This document shows positions 56,980-64,000 of a DNA stretch of 64,000 nucleotides, piece after piece; within the stretch, counting starts at the first letter, position 1, and the number at the start of each line of letters is the position of its first letter. Both the position numbers and the translations under genes were made by a program. The stretch is from Streptosporangium saharense (GTDB lineage Bacteria > Actinomycetota > Actinomycetes > Streptosporangiales > Streptosporangiaceae): assembly GCF_014203715.1 (NCBI RefSeq), contig NZ_JACHJP010000008.1:248001-312000 (forward strand). Direction: 5' to 3'. The notes under the pieces were generated by a model. That model was not told the origin of the DNA. It searched no databases and worked only from the letters and a program-made list of their open reading frames with translations.

Positions 56980-57678
56980 TCAGGGACGGCCGATGCGGAC
57001 CTTCCAGACCGTCGGCCCGGACTCGACGTACCGCCAGGTGAACGCGCCGGGGTGCTCGGCGGCGAACTGGTAGTAGAGCGGCTTGGGGTCGTGGTCGTTG
57101 ACCAGCACGAACGCCGATCCCGCCGCGAGCCGCCCGTAGGCGGCGAAGATCTGCTCGTGGCGCTGGGCCGGAATCAACCGGCGCACGTCGAGCTCGTCGA
57201 CCTGCTCGGGGTCCGCCGCGCCGTCGCCTCCGAGGATCTCGTGCGTGTCCCCCAGTACGGCCGCCAGGTCGACGCCGCCGGAGACGAGCGCGGGCAGCAG
57301 GATCTCGTTCTCCTTCTGCAGGTGCGTCTGGAGCACGGCGTTCAGCGCGGCCGACGCGCTCACGATCTCCCCCAGGGTGACCGCCGCGACCAGGTCGTCG
57401 TTCAACGCCTGCAGGGTGGCGTGCTCGTCGCGCAGCACGCTCACCAGCAACTGGGTTGCGGGCAGCTCGGAGGCGACCGCGTACAGCGTGTTCTCCTCGG
57501 CCGTGGCGTGCGACAACACCTCCTCGGCGCAGAACAGCGCCATCGTCTCCCGCCGGGCGGCCGGGGAGGTCAGACGGTCGACGGAGCGGGCGATGGTCGT
57601 GGCGTGGTCGGCCATCGTCCGGCCGAGCTGGTCGTGGTGGGCGCGGATCCGTGCCAGCGTGGCGCTCTGGTCCTTCAT
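56980..57678 (-). CDS. Hemerythrin-like protein with C-terminal DUF2249 domain
   Basis: 232 aa, AGGAG before ATG 57678. Hemerythrin-like four-helix part residues about 1-140 with spaced His/Glu ligands (RAHHDQL, EEVLSHATAEENTLY, RDEHATL, HLQKENEILLPAL), probably a di-iron site for O2 or NO. Residues about 160-230 form DUF2249: LDVRRLIPAQRHEQIFAAYGRL, LVNDHDPKPLYYQF, VWKVRIGR. Such fusions occur in nitrosative and low-oxygen stress settings. Convergent with the nitroreductase gene, 11 nt apart, without room for a long terminator. Confidence 0.9.
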   Translation of the reverse strand: MKDQSATLARIRAHHDQLGRTMADHATTIARSVDRLTSPAARRETMALFCAEEVLSHATAEENTLYAVASELPATQLLVSVLRDEHATLQALNDDLVAAVTLGEIVSASAALNAVLQTHLQKENEILLPALVSGGVDLAAVLGDTHEILGGDGAADPEQVDELDVRRLIPAQRHEQIFAAYGRLAAGSAFVLVNDHDPKPLYYQFAAEHPGAFTWRYVESGPTVWKVRIGRP

Positions 57679-57762
57679 GGAAGGGGCTCCTCTCGTGGTT
57701 CCTGCGGGGTGGAAAACGACGGAAAACGCTGGGTGGCGGAAAGCCGTACGAGGTGGAAAGTC

Positions 57763-58686
57763 CTAGGCGGTGAAAAGAGGGGTGCTGAGGTAGCGCTCGC
57801 CGGTGTCGGGGAGGACGACCACGACGAGCCGTCCCGCGTTCTCCGCGCGGGCGGCGACGGTCTGGGCGGCGTGCAGGGCCGCGCCGCCGGAGACGCCCGC
57901 GAGGATGCCCTCGGTGCGCGCCAGGCGCCGTGCCGTCTCCCTGGCCTGCTCCACGTCCACCCGCACCACCTCGTCGTATACGCCGGTGTCCAGGACATCG
58001 GGGACGAACCCGGCGCCCAGCCCCTGGATGCCGTGCGGCCCCGGGGCCTGACCCGACAGCACCGCGGACTCGGCGGGCTCGACGGCGACCACGCGGACCT
58101 GCGGTTTCTTCTCGCGCAGGAAGCGGCCCACCCCGGTGATGGTGCCGCCGGTGCCGACGCCGCAGACGAGCAGGTCGATCTCGCCGCCCGTGTCACTCCA
58201 GATCTCCTGCGCGGTGGTCCGCAGGTGGACGTCGGGGTTCGCGGGGTTGGCGAACTGCTGGAGCATGAACCAGCCGGGCTGGGCGGCCAGCCGTTCGGCC
58301 TCCGCGATGGCGCCCTTCATGCCGAGCGCGGCGGGCGTGAGGACGAGTTCGGCGCCGTAGGCGGTGAGCAGCGCCCGTCGTTCGGCGCTCATGCTCTCCG
58401 GCATGGTCAGCGTCAGCCGGTATCCCTTGACGGCCGCCACCATGGCGAGCCCGATGCCGGTGTTTCCGCTGGTCGGTTCGACGAGGTGGGACTCGGGCGT
58501 CAGGAGCCCCGCGTCCTCGGCGGACTCGATCATGGCGCGGGCGATGCGGTCCTTGACGCTGCCCCCGGGGTTGGCCGACTCCAGCTTGGCGGCGATCCTG
58601 GCCGTGAGCCCCGCGCCGAAGCGGGACAGGCTCACCAGCGGGGTGGAACCGACAAGGGACAGGACGTCGGCGTGGATGTCGGGCAT
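57763..58686 (-). CDS. cysK: Cysteine synthase A from internal start (alternative product)
   Basis: 307 aa beginning at internal ATG 58686, with AAGGAG 7 nt before it. This is the normal length and start ([18 protein letters not shown]) of a stand-alone cysteine synthase. The same frame continues upstream as the acetyltransferase, so both a 479-aa fusion and this protein may be made, the shorter one by re-initiation or direct binding. Confidence 0.7.
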   Translation of the reverse strand: MPDIHADVLSLVGSTPLVSLSRFGAGLTARIAAKLESANPGGSVKDRIARAMIESAEDAGLLTPESHLVEPTSGNTGIGLAMVAAVKGYRLTLTMPESMSAERRALLTAYGAELVLTPAALGMKGAIAEAERLAAQPGWFMLQQFANPANPDVHLRTTAQEIWSDTGGEIDLLVCGVGTGGTITGVGRFLREKKPQVRVVAVEPAESAVLSGQAPGPHGIQGLGAGFVPDVLDTGVYDEVVRVDVEQARETARRLARTEGILAGVSGGAALHAAQTVAARAENAGRLVVVVLPDTGERYLSTPLFTA

Positions 58687-59202
58687 CGGTTGTCTCCTTG
58701 GGAGGGCGGGCGGCACGTGGACCCGGACGCCCGCGGGAACGTCGGTGAGAACGAGGGCGTGGGCACCGATCGAGGCGTCGTCACCGACGTGGACGCGACC
58801 GAGGACGGAGGCGCCGACGCCGACGGTGACGCGGTCGCCGAGCACGGGATGGCGGGGCGTCCCCTCGCGGTCGCACTGGAAGCCACGGCCCCCGAGGGTG
58901 GTCTGCTGGTAGAGGGTGACGTCGTCACCGATGACGGTGGTCTCCCCGATCACGACCCCCGTGCCGTGGTCGATGAACAGCCGCCGCCCGATGCGGGCAC
59001 CGGGATGGATCTCGATTCCGGTCAGGGCGCGGGAGAGCTGCGAGATCAGGCGGGGGACGAAGGGCACCCGGTGGCGGTGCAGCAGGTGGGCCAGCCGGTG
59101 CGTCCAGACGGCCCAGACGCCCGGGTAGAGGATCGCCTCCGGCCGGTGACGGCCGTGGAGGGCTGGGTCACGCCGTACGGCAATGCGCAGGTCTTCGAGC
59201 AT
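57763..59202 (-). CDS. cysE-cysK: Serine O-acetyltransferase fused in frame to cysteine synthase
   Basis: 479 aa from ATG 59202 (GAGG 10 nt upstream). Residues 1-172 are a short serine acetyltransferase: [10 protein letters not shown]-like helix, [39 protein letters not shown] with catalytic His and hexapeptide-repeat helix. It makes O-acetylserine. Residues 173-479 are cysteine synthase [10 protein letters not shown] with PLP Lys217 (Lys45 of the separate protein), [26 protein letters not shown], which makes cysteine from O-acetylserine and sulfide. No stop codon separates them: the acetyltransferase reads [12 protein letters not shown] straight into MPDIHADV. The normal acetyltransferase tail, which in classic enzymes docks in the synthase active site, is replaced by this junction. 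An internal ribosome site can also yield free synthase. Confidence 0.82.
   Translation of the reverse strand: MLEDLRIAVRRDPALHGRHRPEAILYPGVWAVWTHRLAHLLHRHRVPFVPRLISQLSRALTGIEIHPGARIGRRLFIDHGTGVVIGETTVIGDDVTLYQQTTLGGRGFQCDREGTPRHPVLGDRVTVGVGASVLGRVHVGDDASIGAHALVLTDVPAGVRVHVPPALPRRQPMPDIHADVLSLVGSTPLVSLSRFGAGLTARIAAKLESANPGGSVKDRIARAMIESAEDAGLLTPESHLVEPTSGNTGIGLAMVAAVKGYRLTLTMPESMSAERRALLTAYGAELVLTPAALGMKGAIAEAERLAAQPGWFMLQQFANPANPDVHLRTTAQEIWSDTGGEIDLLVCGVGTGGTITGVGRFLREKKPQVRVVAVEPAESAVLSGQAPGPHGIQGLGAGFVPDVLDTGVYDEVVRVDVEQARETARRLARTEGILAGVSGGAALHAAQTVAARAENAGRLVVVVLPDTGERYLSTPLFTA
58694..58699 (-). promoter_or_regulatory. Internal ribosome binding site for cysteine synthase
   Basis: AAGGAG on the minus strand, 7 nt before ATG 58686 and lying inside the upstream acetyltransferase reading frame (codons CCA AGG AGA CAA). 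Confidence 0.7.
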
Positions 59203-59242
59203 GGGTCCGTGTCCTCGACAAGGTTGTGGTCGACGCCGATGG

Positions 59243-59302
59243 TCAGACCGTGGGACAACGCTCGTCGAAGGCACGCCGTACGCGGAGGCCGGTGGGGTAC
59301 AT
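59243..59302 (-). CDS. Candidate Cys-containing leader peptide before cysE-cysK
   Basis: 19 codons, [19 protein letters not shown], then TGA, 40 nt before the fusion gene. A TANNNT -10 box (TAGCGT, 59310-59315) lies 7 nt before the ATG, so it would be leaderless like leader 1 at 39669. It is basic and has a single Cys codon near its end. It shares no clear homology with the AQCR peptides. It fits cysteine attenuation by position, but could be chance. Confidence 0.35.
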   Translation of the reverse strand: MYPTGLRVRRAFDERCPTV

Positions 59303-59312
59303 GACCGAGACG

Positions 59313-59810
59313 CTATGCCCCGGCTACGGTCTGTTTCGAGGGACTTTGGACCCGTCCTTGGAGGCCGTTCGGCACCCCGGTCGTGTCCGGCGTGATGCGG
59401 TCCCAGGCGTCGAACGGCAGCATGATGACCGCCGCGGGGAACAGGCCGTGCTCCTCGTGGTCGATGTGCTCGCGCAACAGATCCAGCGCGGCCAGTACGG
59501 CGGGCCAGTCGGGTGCGGCCGGGTCGATCGCGCCGAGCACGCCGTGGATGTCGTCGTGCTCGGCGCAGAGCCGGTCCACCTCGTCGGCCAGCGTCCCGTC
59601 GGCGCGCAGCTCGGCGAACAGCCCGCTCTCCTCGGTGGCGGTGTGCGGGACCAGCAGGGCGAGCAGCTCGGCGAGGAGTTTCACGGCGTCGTCGTGTCGG
59701 CCCTCGCTGACGGCGCGGCGCAGCGCTCCCGCGCACTCGTTGATGTCCCAGTGCTCCTGGGACAGGGAGCCGATCAGCGGGAACTGGCGGCAGCCGCAGT
59801 AGTTGCACAT
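59313..59810 (-). CDS. Hemerythrin-domain protein with N-terminal CNYCGC motif
   Basis: 165 aa from ATG 59810 (AGAGGA 7 nt upstream); the longer frame to 59906 is not family-like. It begins [21 protein letters not shown], a Cys cluster followed by the first hemerythrin His. More ligand residues follow: [38 protein letters not shown]. Probably a di-iron O2/NO- or redox-responsive protein; the Cys cluster could bind metal or sense redox. It lies upstream of the cysE-cysK fusion, same strand. A partial GGGAC-like site (GGGACCTTCGAC, minus strand) is at 59868-59879. Confidence 0.9.
   Translation of the reverse strand: MCNYCGCRQFPLIGSLSQEHWDINECAGALRRAVSEGRHDDAVKLLAELLALLVPHTATEESGLFAELRADGTLADEVDRLCAEHDDIHGVLGAIDPAAPDWPAVLAALDLLREHIDHEEHGLFPAAVIMLPFDAWDRITPDTTGVPNGLQGRVQSPSKQTVAGA
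59340..59353. promoter_or_regulatory. GGGAC-type box upstream of cysE-cysK
   Basis: GGGACTTTGGACCC, in the 3' part of the hemerythrin gene and 25 nt upstream of the -10 box of the candidate leader. Closely matches the box at 55855. Confidence 0.45.
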
Positions 59811-59953
59811 GGTCACGTCCTCTGGAATAGGTTTCCAGCCTGCGCGTCCCGTGGCGTCCCCGGCAGAGTCGAAGGTCCCGACCGGGTTGACCTCAACGTT
59901 TCTCAAGGTTCTACGGTGCTCTCAGTAACGGTCATTCTCCGGGGGGTTCCACC

Positions 59954-60415
59954 ATGACGATCCAGCACGACTCCGACGCCGCCCTCGCCGCGCAGCCCGC
60001 CGCCTACTGGACCAGGCTGGCCTACGAGGCTCTCATCTCGTTCACCCGGGCGCGGCAGGCCGAGCTGGGCTTCACCCAGCCCCAGTTCTGGCTGCTGCGC
60101 AACCTGTCGAAGAACGACCTCTCACCCGACGGCCACGGCATGACCGTCCCCGAGCTCCAGCAGGCCATGAGCTCCTACATCAAGCCCGAGGACGACCTGC
60201 GGGCGGAGGCGGAGGTCCTGCTGGAGCGCGGCTGGCTCACCCGTGACGCCGGGGAACGGCTGTGGATCACCGAGGAGGGGGAGGCGGCCCGCCTCCGCCT
60301 CAAGGAACACGCACCGGCGATCCGGGCACTGATCCACCGGGACATCGACGACGCCGACTACGTCACCACCGTGAAGGTGCTCCAGCGGCTGATCGAGAAC
60401 ACTAGCGGGGCGTGA
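59954..60415 (+). CDS. MarR-like winged-helix regulator
   Basis: 153 aa, GGGGGG run before ATG 59954. RLAYEALISFTRARQAELGFTQPQFWLLRNL is the MarR dimer helix and first winged-helix part; MTVPELQQAMSSYIKPEDDLRAEAEVLLERGWLTRDAGERLWITEEGEAARLRL covers recognition helix and wing. Ligand unknown. Divergent from the hemerythrin gene and may regulate it. Its last codons overlap the convergent gene at 60402 by 14 bp. Confidence 0.85.
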   Translation: MTIQHDSDAALAAQPAAYWTRLAYEALISFTRARQAELGFTQPQFWLLRNLSKNDLSPDGHGMTVPELQQAMSSYIKPEDDLRAEAEVLLERGWLTRDAGERLWITEEGEAARLRLKEHAPAIRALIHRDIDDADYVTTVKVLQRLIENTSGA

Positions 60416-60860
60416 CGCGGGTGGACCGCATGATCCAGTTGGTCTCCCAGGACTTCCCGTCGTCGTAGGAGAACGCCTGCTCCCAGTGGCAGGAGTCCTG
60501 TGTGATCTCCGACCAGGTGAACCGCACCCGGATCGGGCGCCCGTCGTCGGTGTCGTCGGCCTCGAAGACGCCGATCCCGTCGGCGAACCGGCCGACAACG
60601 GGAACCGGGTCGAGACCGCGCTCACTGTTGATCCAGTAGAGGGACCACTCGTCCCGGGCGGCGTCGTACAGGCGGAGCGTCGCGCCGTCGAAGCCCTTGG
60701 TCGGGAAGGTGATCTCGTCGAAGTTGCCCCTGCCGCCGAACACGCTGTGCGCGACGGACCTTCCAGGGAACTCCTCCCACTCGTCGCCGCCGACACCGCG
60801 CTCCAGGAGCCTGCGGTTGGCCACGTCCCAGGTGCCGACGTAGAAGTCGAAGTCGTTCAC
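60402..60860 (-). CDS. Calycin-like small protein (DUF1579-like), function unknown
   Basis: 152 aa from GTG 60860, whose GTGA overlaps the stop of the upstream small gene. FDFYVGTWDVANRRLLERGVG starts a probable beta-barrel; RLYDAARDEWSLYWIN and FTWSEITQDSCHWEQAFSYDDGKSWETNWIM follow. The pattern (FYVGTWDV near the start, YSDDGKTWE-like near the end) resembles DUF1579/lipocalin-like proteins. No catalytic residues are evident. Confidence 0.85.
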   Translation of the reverse strand: MNDFDFYVGTWDVANRRLLERGVGGDEWEEFPGRSVAHSVFGGRGNFDEITFPTKGFDGATLRLYDAARDEWSLYWINSERGLDPVPVVGRFADGIGVFEADDTDDGRPIRVRFTWSEITQDSCHWEQAFSYDDGKSWETNWIMRSTRVTPR

Positions 60861-61117
60861 CGGCCCACCGGTCCTTCCTGGCGCGTGTCGGCGAGGTAAC
60901 CGTCGAGATCGGGGGTGTCGGGGACGAACATGTGGCGGACCCAGGCGGCCCGCTCGTGTTCGAGCGCGGGGAGCTCCCACACGCATCCGGCCCACCGCCG
61001 TGTCTCCGGCACGAAGTGCGAGGGGTCCTCGTCCGGGCAGCCGATGGCGGGCTGCCCGGCGGTGGCCGTGTGCACCTCGATCGGAGATCTAGGGCGCGGG
61101 CCCCTGGCTTCAGTCAT
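60857..61117 (-). CDS. Small hypothetical protein
   Basis: 86 aa from ATG 61117 with AAGGG upstream. Contains TATAGQPAIGCPDEDPSHFVPETRRWAG in the middle and ALEHERAAWVRHMF, then DLDGYLADTRQE at the end. No family recognised. The stop overlaps the next gene by 4 bp, so the pair is translationally coupled. The transposon at 61148 sits just upstream and may have cut off its native promoter. Confidence 0.65.
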   Translation of the reverse strand: MTEARGPRPRSPIEVHTATAGQPAIGCPDEDPSHFVPETRRWAGCVWELPALEHERAAWVRHMFVPDTPDLDGYLADTRQEGPVGR

Positions 61118-61180
61118 GGGGGTAAGCCCTTCTCTCGAATCTTTGAGCGATAGACAGCGAGAAGCTGTATAACGATCGTT

Positions 61181-61579
61181 GTGGCCGTGACCCTCCGCAC
61201 GAACAGCAACATCGCGTTCCAGTGCGCGTTCCACGTCGTGTGGTGCCCCAAGTACCGGCGGCGCGTTCTCGGCGGACGGATCGAGACGCGGCTGAAGGAA
61301 CTGATCCGCGAGGTGATCACCGAGAAGCAGGCGTGGCTGATCGAGCTGGAGGTCATGCCCGACCACGTCCACCTGCTGGTCGAGGTGGACCCCCAGTACG
61401 GCATCCACCGTCTGGTCAAAGCCATCAAGGGCCGCTCCTCGCGGGTGCTGCGACAGGAGTTCCCCAGCTTGACCTCGAAACTGCCGACCCTGTGGACCAA
61501 CTCCTACTTTGTCGCCACCGTCGGCGCTGCGCCACTGGACGTGGTCAAGCGGTATGTCGAGAACCAGAAGAACCGGTGA
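61181..61579 (+). CDS. tnpA: IS200/IS605 transposase TnpA (Y1 HUH)
   Basis: 132 aa from GTG 61181. AFHVVWCPKYRRRVL at the start, HUH metal motif HVHLL (His62, His64), and catalytic Tyr125 in VKRYVENQK. Cuts and joins single-stranded DNA at the hairpin ends of the element. Full length with all catalytic residues, so probably active. Starts right after the palindrome AACGATCGTT (61171-61180). Confidence 0.95.
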   Translation: MAVTLRTNSNIAFQCAFHVVWCPKYRRRVLGGRIETRLKELIREVITEKQAWLIELEVMPDHVHLLVEVDPQYGIHRLVKAIKGRSSRVLRQEFPSLTSKLPTLWTNSYFVATVGAAPLDVVKRYVENQKNR

Positions 61580-61585
61580 GCGGCC

Positions 61586-62875
61586 ATGCTGACCGGACGT
61601 AAGTACCGCCTGGACCTGACCGCCGAGCAGACCGCGTTCGCCGAACGAATCGGCGGCGCGTGCCGCAGCGTGTGGAACACCGCCCTGGAACAACGCCGCA
61701 CCTACCGCAGGCGGGATGCTTGGATCGGCTACCACGAGCAGGCACAGCAACTGGTCGAGGCCAAAACCGAGTTCGGTTGGCTGGCCGAAGTGCCCGGCCA
61801 CTGCCTCCAACAGACCCTCATTGACCTGGACCAAGCCTGCTCGCGGCACGGCACGTGGAAAGTCCGCTGGAAGTCGCGGGCACGCACCGCGCCGTCGTTC
61901 CGCTTCCCCGAAGGCGGCAAAATCACCATCGAGCGACTCAACCGGCGCTGGGCGCGGGCCAAACTGCCGAAACTCGGCTGGGTGCGGTTCCGGATCACCC
62001 GACCGCTGGGCGGGAAGGTGAAGAACGCCACCGTCAGCCGCGACGGCGCGCACTGGCACATCAGCTTCCTCGTCGAGGACGACATCAGCCCGCCCGAGCG
62101 GCACGCCCATCCGGGAAGCGCGGCCGGGATCGACCGGGGCGTGGTCAAGGTCGTCACCCGCTCGGACGGAGTGTTCCACCATCAGGTGTTCGCCACCGAC
62201 CGGGAAGTCGAGCACGCCGCTGTCCTGCAGCGGCGCCTGGCCCGCACCCGTAAGGGATCGGCCCGCCGCAAGAAGGCCGCCGCCACGCTGGGCAGGGCGT
62301 TGGCCAAGGTCCGGCGACGCCGCGCTGACTTCGCCGCCAAGACCGCATGCGTGCTGGCCACCAGCTTCGAGCTGATCGTCTTCGAGAAGCTCGCCATCCG
62401 CAACATGACCGCCACCGCGAAACCCAAGCCGGATGCCGACCAGCCGGGCAGCTACCTGCCCAACGGGGCGGCGGCCAAGTCCGGCCTCAACAAGGCCATC
62501 TTGGACAAGGGCTGGCACCGCATCGAACTGGCCGCCCGCAGCAAGGCCCGTCAAACCGGTAGCCACGTCATCACCGTCAACCCGGCGTACACGAGCATCA
62601 CGTGCCGCGTGTGCAGCGTGGTGGACCCGAAGTCCCGCGAGAGCCAAGCGGTCTTCCGGTGCACCTCCTGCGGACACACCGAGCACGCCGACGTGCACGC
62701 CGCCAACAACATCCTCACCGCCGGGAGGGCGGAGTTCGCGCAACCCAGACCGGGTGCGCGAGCTGGGGCGCGCAAACCACGCAACCGCGTGGGCCGGAAG
62801 GCAAACCGCCAAGCAACAGCAGCTCAGGCCACCGCGCAGACGGAGGCCGAGCTGGCTGGAATCCCCCGGCTTTAA
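61586..62875 (+). CDS. tnpB: TnpB RNA-guided nuclease (IS605 OrfB)
   Basis: 429 aa. RuvC-like catalytic residues Asp183 (GIDRGV), Glu267 (FEKL) and Asp369 (HADVHAANNIL) are all present, as is the zinc finger CRVC...CTSC. The N-terminal part (YRLDLTAEQTAFAERIGGACRSVWNTAL) is the standard OrfB entry. The known family function is cleavage of the empty donor site guided by an RNA from the right end, which favours retention of the element. Begins 6 nt after tnpA. Slightly longer than average because of a basic, Ala-rich C-terminal tail. Confidence 0.95.
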   Translation: MLTGRKYRLDLTAEQTAFAERIGGACRSVWNTALEQRRTYRRRDAWIGYHEQAQQLVEAKTEFGWLAEVPGHCLQQTLIDLDQACSRHGTWKVRWKSRARTAPSFRFPEGGKITIERLNRRWARAKLPKLGWVRFRITRPLGGKVKNATVSRDGAHWHISFLVEDDISPPERHAHPGSAAGIDRGVVKVVTRSDGVFHHQVFATDREVEHAAVLQRRLARTRKGSARRKKAAATLGRALAKVRRRRADFAAKTACVLATSFELIVFEKLAIRNMTATAKPKPDADQPGSYLPNGAAAKSGLNKAILDKGWHRIELAARSKARQTGSHVITVNPAYTSITCRVCSVVDPKSRESQAVFRCTSCGHTEHADVHAANNILTAGRAEFAQPRPGARAGARKPRNRVGRKANRQATAAQATAQTEAELAGIPRL

Positions 62876-62893
62876 CCGTGGAGAGCGCTTCAA
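62740..62893 (+). ncRNA. Predicted omega/reRNA scaffold of TnpB
   Basis: In this family the guide RNA overlaps the 3' end of tnpB and the right end, with its guide read from flanking DNA. The segment ends in the right-end hairpin and TTCAA at 62893. The guide would then be about 62894-62913 (gaacaccatgaactgaccgt). The 5' limit is a guess. Confidence 0.4.
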
Positions 62894-62925
62894 GAACACC
62901 ATGAACTGACCGTACGGCGCATCCG

Positions 62926-62942
62926 CTGACACGTATTGTCAG
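62926..62942. promoter_or_regulatory. Inverted repeat before the WYL regulator
   Basis: CTGACA-N5-TGTCAG ends 3 nt before ATG 62946. Position suggests an operator for autoregulation, or an RNA hairpin occluding the start. Confidence 0.45.
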
Positions 62943-62945
62943 TGG

Positions 62946-63920
62946 ATGCGAGCTTCCCGGCTGTTGTCCATCCTCCTGCTGCTCCAGTCACGCGGCCGCC
63001 TGACAGCCCGGCAACTCGCGGACGAACTCGAGGTCAGCGTCCGCACGATCTACCGCGACGTCGGTTCACTGCACACCGCGGGCATCCCCCTGTACGGCGA
63101 AGCCGGGCATGAGGGTGGTTACCAGCTTCTCGCTGGCTTCCGTACCAAACTCACCGGACTGACCGCCCAGGAGGCCGAGGCGCTCTTCCTGGCCGGAATG
63201 CCCGGACCGGCCGCCGAACTCGGTCTCGGCACGCTGGCCGCGGCTGCCGAACTCAAGATCGAGGCCGCCCTCCCACCGGCCTTCCGGGAGGGGGCCAGAC
63301 GGGTCCGGGAGCACTTCCATTTCGACGCGCCCGGCTGGTACTACGACGGTGACCAGCCGCCTCACCTCCCCGAGGTGGCCAAGGCCGTCTGGAACAAGCG
63401 GGTTCTCCACGTCCTCTACCGGCGCTGGGCCGCGCCGTCCGAGGTCGAGAGAAGGCTGGAGCCGTACGGACTGGTCCTGAAAGGGGGGAAGTGGTATCTC
63501 GTGGCCCGATGTGAGGGCGCGATGCGGACCTACCGGGTCAGCCAGATCCTCGACCTGCGGGTGGCGGCCGAGACCTTCGAGCGTCCTGACGGCTTCGACC
63601 TGGCCGAATACTGGCGCGAGCACCTGGCGGACTTCCGCTCACGGTTGTTCCAGGGCCACGCGGTGATCCGGCTCTCCCCGGAAGGGCGGCAACGGCTCTC
63701 CGACCTGATGAGCTCCGCCGTGATCAGCGCCGTGGAGGAGACAGCCGGTACCCCCGACAACGAGGGCTGGATCACGGCCACGGTGCCCATCGAGTCACTG
63801 ACCCACGCCCAATCTGAGTTCCTCAGACTGGGCGCCGAAGTGGAAGTCCTGGACCCCCCAGACCTCCGCCAGAAACTAACCCAGACCACCAAATCCCTGG
63901 CAGCCCTCTACCCGGCGTGA
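62946..63920 (+). CDS. YafY-type WYL-domain transcriptional regulator
   Basis: 324 aa. DeoR-like helix-turn-helix at residues about 1-60 ([38 protein letters not shown]), then [17 protein letters not shown], the WYL domain ([41 protein letters not shown]) and a WCX C-terminal part. Such proteins act as activators or repressors of neighbouring genes, often oxidoreductases. Here the gene ends 10 bp before the convergent oxidoreductase gene. Confidence 0.94.
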   Translation: MRASRLLSILLLLQSRGRLTARQLADELEVSVRTIYRDVGSLHTAGIPLYGEAGHEGGYQLLAGFRTKLTGLTAQEAEALFLAGMPGPAAELGLGTLAAAAELKIEAALPPAFREGARRVREHFHFDAPGWYYDGDQPPHLPEVAKAVWNKRVLHVLYRRWAAPSEVERRLEPYGLVLKGGKWYLVARCEGAMRTYRVSQILDLRVAAETFERPDGFDLAEYWREHLADFRSRLFQGHAVIRLSPEGRQRLSDLMSSAVISAVEETAGTPDNEGWITATVPIESLTHAQSEFLRLGAEVEVLDPPDLRQKLTQTTKSLAALYPA

Positions 63921-63930
63921 AGTGACGCCC

Positions 63931-64000
63931 TCAGACGGAGATGACGACCTTGCCGGGGGCGTGGCCCTTCTCCAGGTAGGCGATGGCCTCGGGGATCTCC
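63931..64000 (-). CDS. Zinc-type alcohol dehydrogenase/quinone oxidoreductase, C-terminal end only
   Basis: The last 23 codons of a minus-strand gene entering from the right: EIPEAIAYLEKGHAPGKVVISV then TGA. The AIAYLEKGHAxGKVVI ending is typical of NADP-dependent medium-chain dehydrogenase/reductases. Convergent with the WYL regulator, which may control it. Confidence 0.75.
   Translation of the reverse strand, partial: EIPEAIAYLEKGHAPGKVVISV

Larger units (their letters stand above)
61148..62893 (+). mobile_element. IS200/IS605-family insertion sequence with tnpA and tnpB
   Basis: Carries TnpA (Y1 HUH) and TnpB in the same orientation. The left end has a subterminal hairpin ACAGC-GAGAA-GCTGT (61154-61168), preceded by TTGAG (61143-61147), a likely target pentanucleotide. 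The right end has CCCCGG-CTTTAA-CCGTGG (62864-62881), then TTCAA ending at 62893. Such elements have no terminal inverted repeats and make no target duplication, so ends are inferred from the hairpins. Confidence 0.65.

Noticed and set aside
59203-59808. N-terminal extension of the cysE-cysK frame
   Set aside because: The extra residues are Arg-rich shadow sequence opposite to reading in the hemerythrin gene; acetyltransferase similarity starts at ATG 59202.
60857-62932. 691-aa minus-strand frame across the transposon
   Set aside because: Only its last 86 codons from ATG 61117 look real; the rest is antisense to tnpA and tnpB.

Overview
High-GC actinomycete DNA. The GC-rich codon use, frequent GTG starts, 4-bp stop/start overlaps, a giant modular type I PKS and leaderless leader peptides all point to Actinomycetota, probably Streptosporangiales; genus cannot be settled from the sequence. 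The window holds part of a polyketide cluster with its precursor-supply genes, then a long sulfur-scavenging operon, then a stress and cysteine-synthesis region carrying a small transposon.

Left, 1-27128 (minus strand): two modular PKS genes, the second running off the left edge. The first encodes an AMP-ligase/degenerate KR/ACP loading module, two KS-AT(methylmalonyl)-DH-KR-ACP modules and one KS-AT(malonyl)-ACP module. The second encodes KS-AT(malonyl)-KR-ACP and KS-AT(malonyl)-KR... Several inter-domain linkers are swollen by degenerate tandem repeats, and AT and KR-flanking blocks are near-duplicates of each other.

27365-38314 (plus strand): type II thioesterase, a 78-aa small cluster protein, both methylmalonyl-CoA mutase subunits, methylmalonyl-CoA epimerase and a 1816-aa single-chain biotin-dependent carboxylase. 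These can make the malonyl- and methylmalonyl-CoA that the PKS AT domains are predicted to use. A convergent GNAT gene and a hairpin close the region.

39088-53480 (plus strand): a secreted Cys-containing triple-repeat protein, then a 562-bp non-genic stretch with a strong promoter and two related leader peptides ending Ala-Gln-Cys-Arg-stop. These precede a run of flavin reductase, sulfonate-type ABC transporter, MFS exporter, four luciferase-like FMN monooxygenases, an FAD monooxygenase, an amidohydrolase and a sulfurtransferase. The likely logic is import of an organosulfur compound, reductive/oxidative C-S cleavage and handling of released sulfur, controlled by cysteine supply through leader-peptide attenuation.

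53521-64000: a NarL-type two-component pair, a DUF6069-like membrane protein, an Acg-like nitroreductase, two hemerythrin proteins, and between them serine acetyltransferase joined in frame to cysteine synthase. Then come a MarR-type regulator, two small minus-strand genes, an IS200/IS605 element with TnpA and TnpB, a WYL regulator and the end of a zinc-type oxidoreductase gene. No rRNA, tRNA or CRISPR array was seen.
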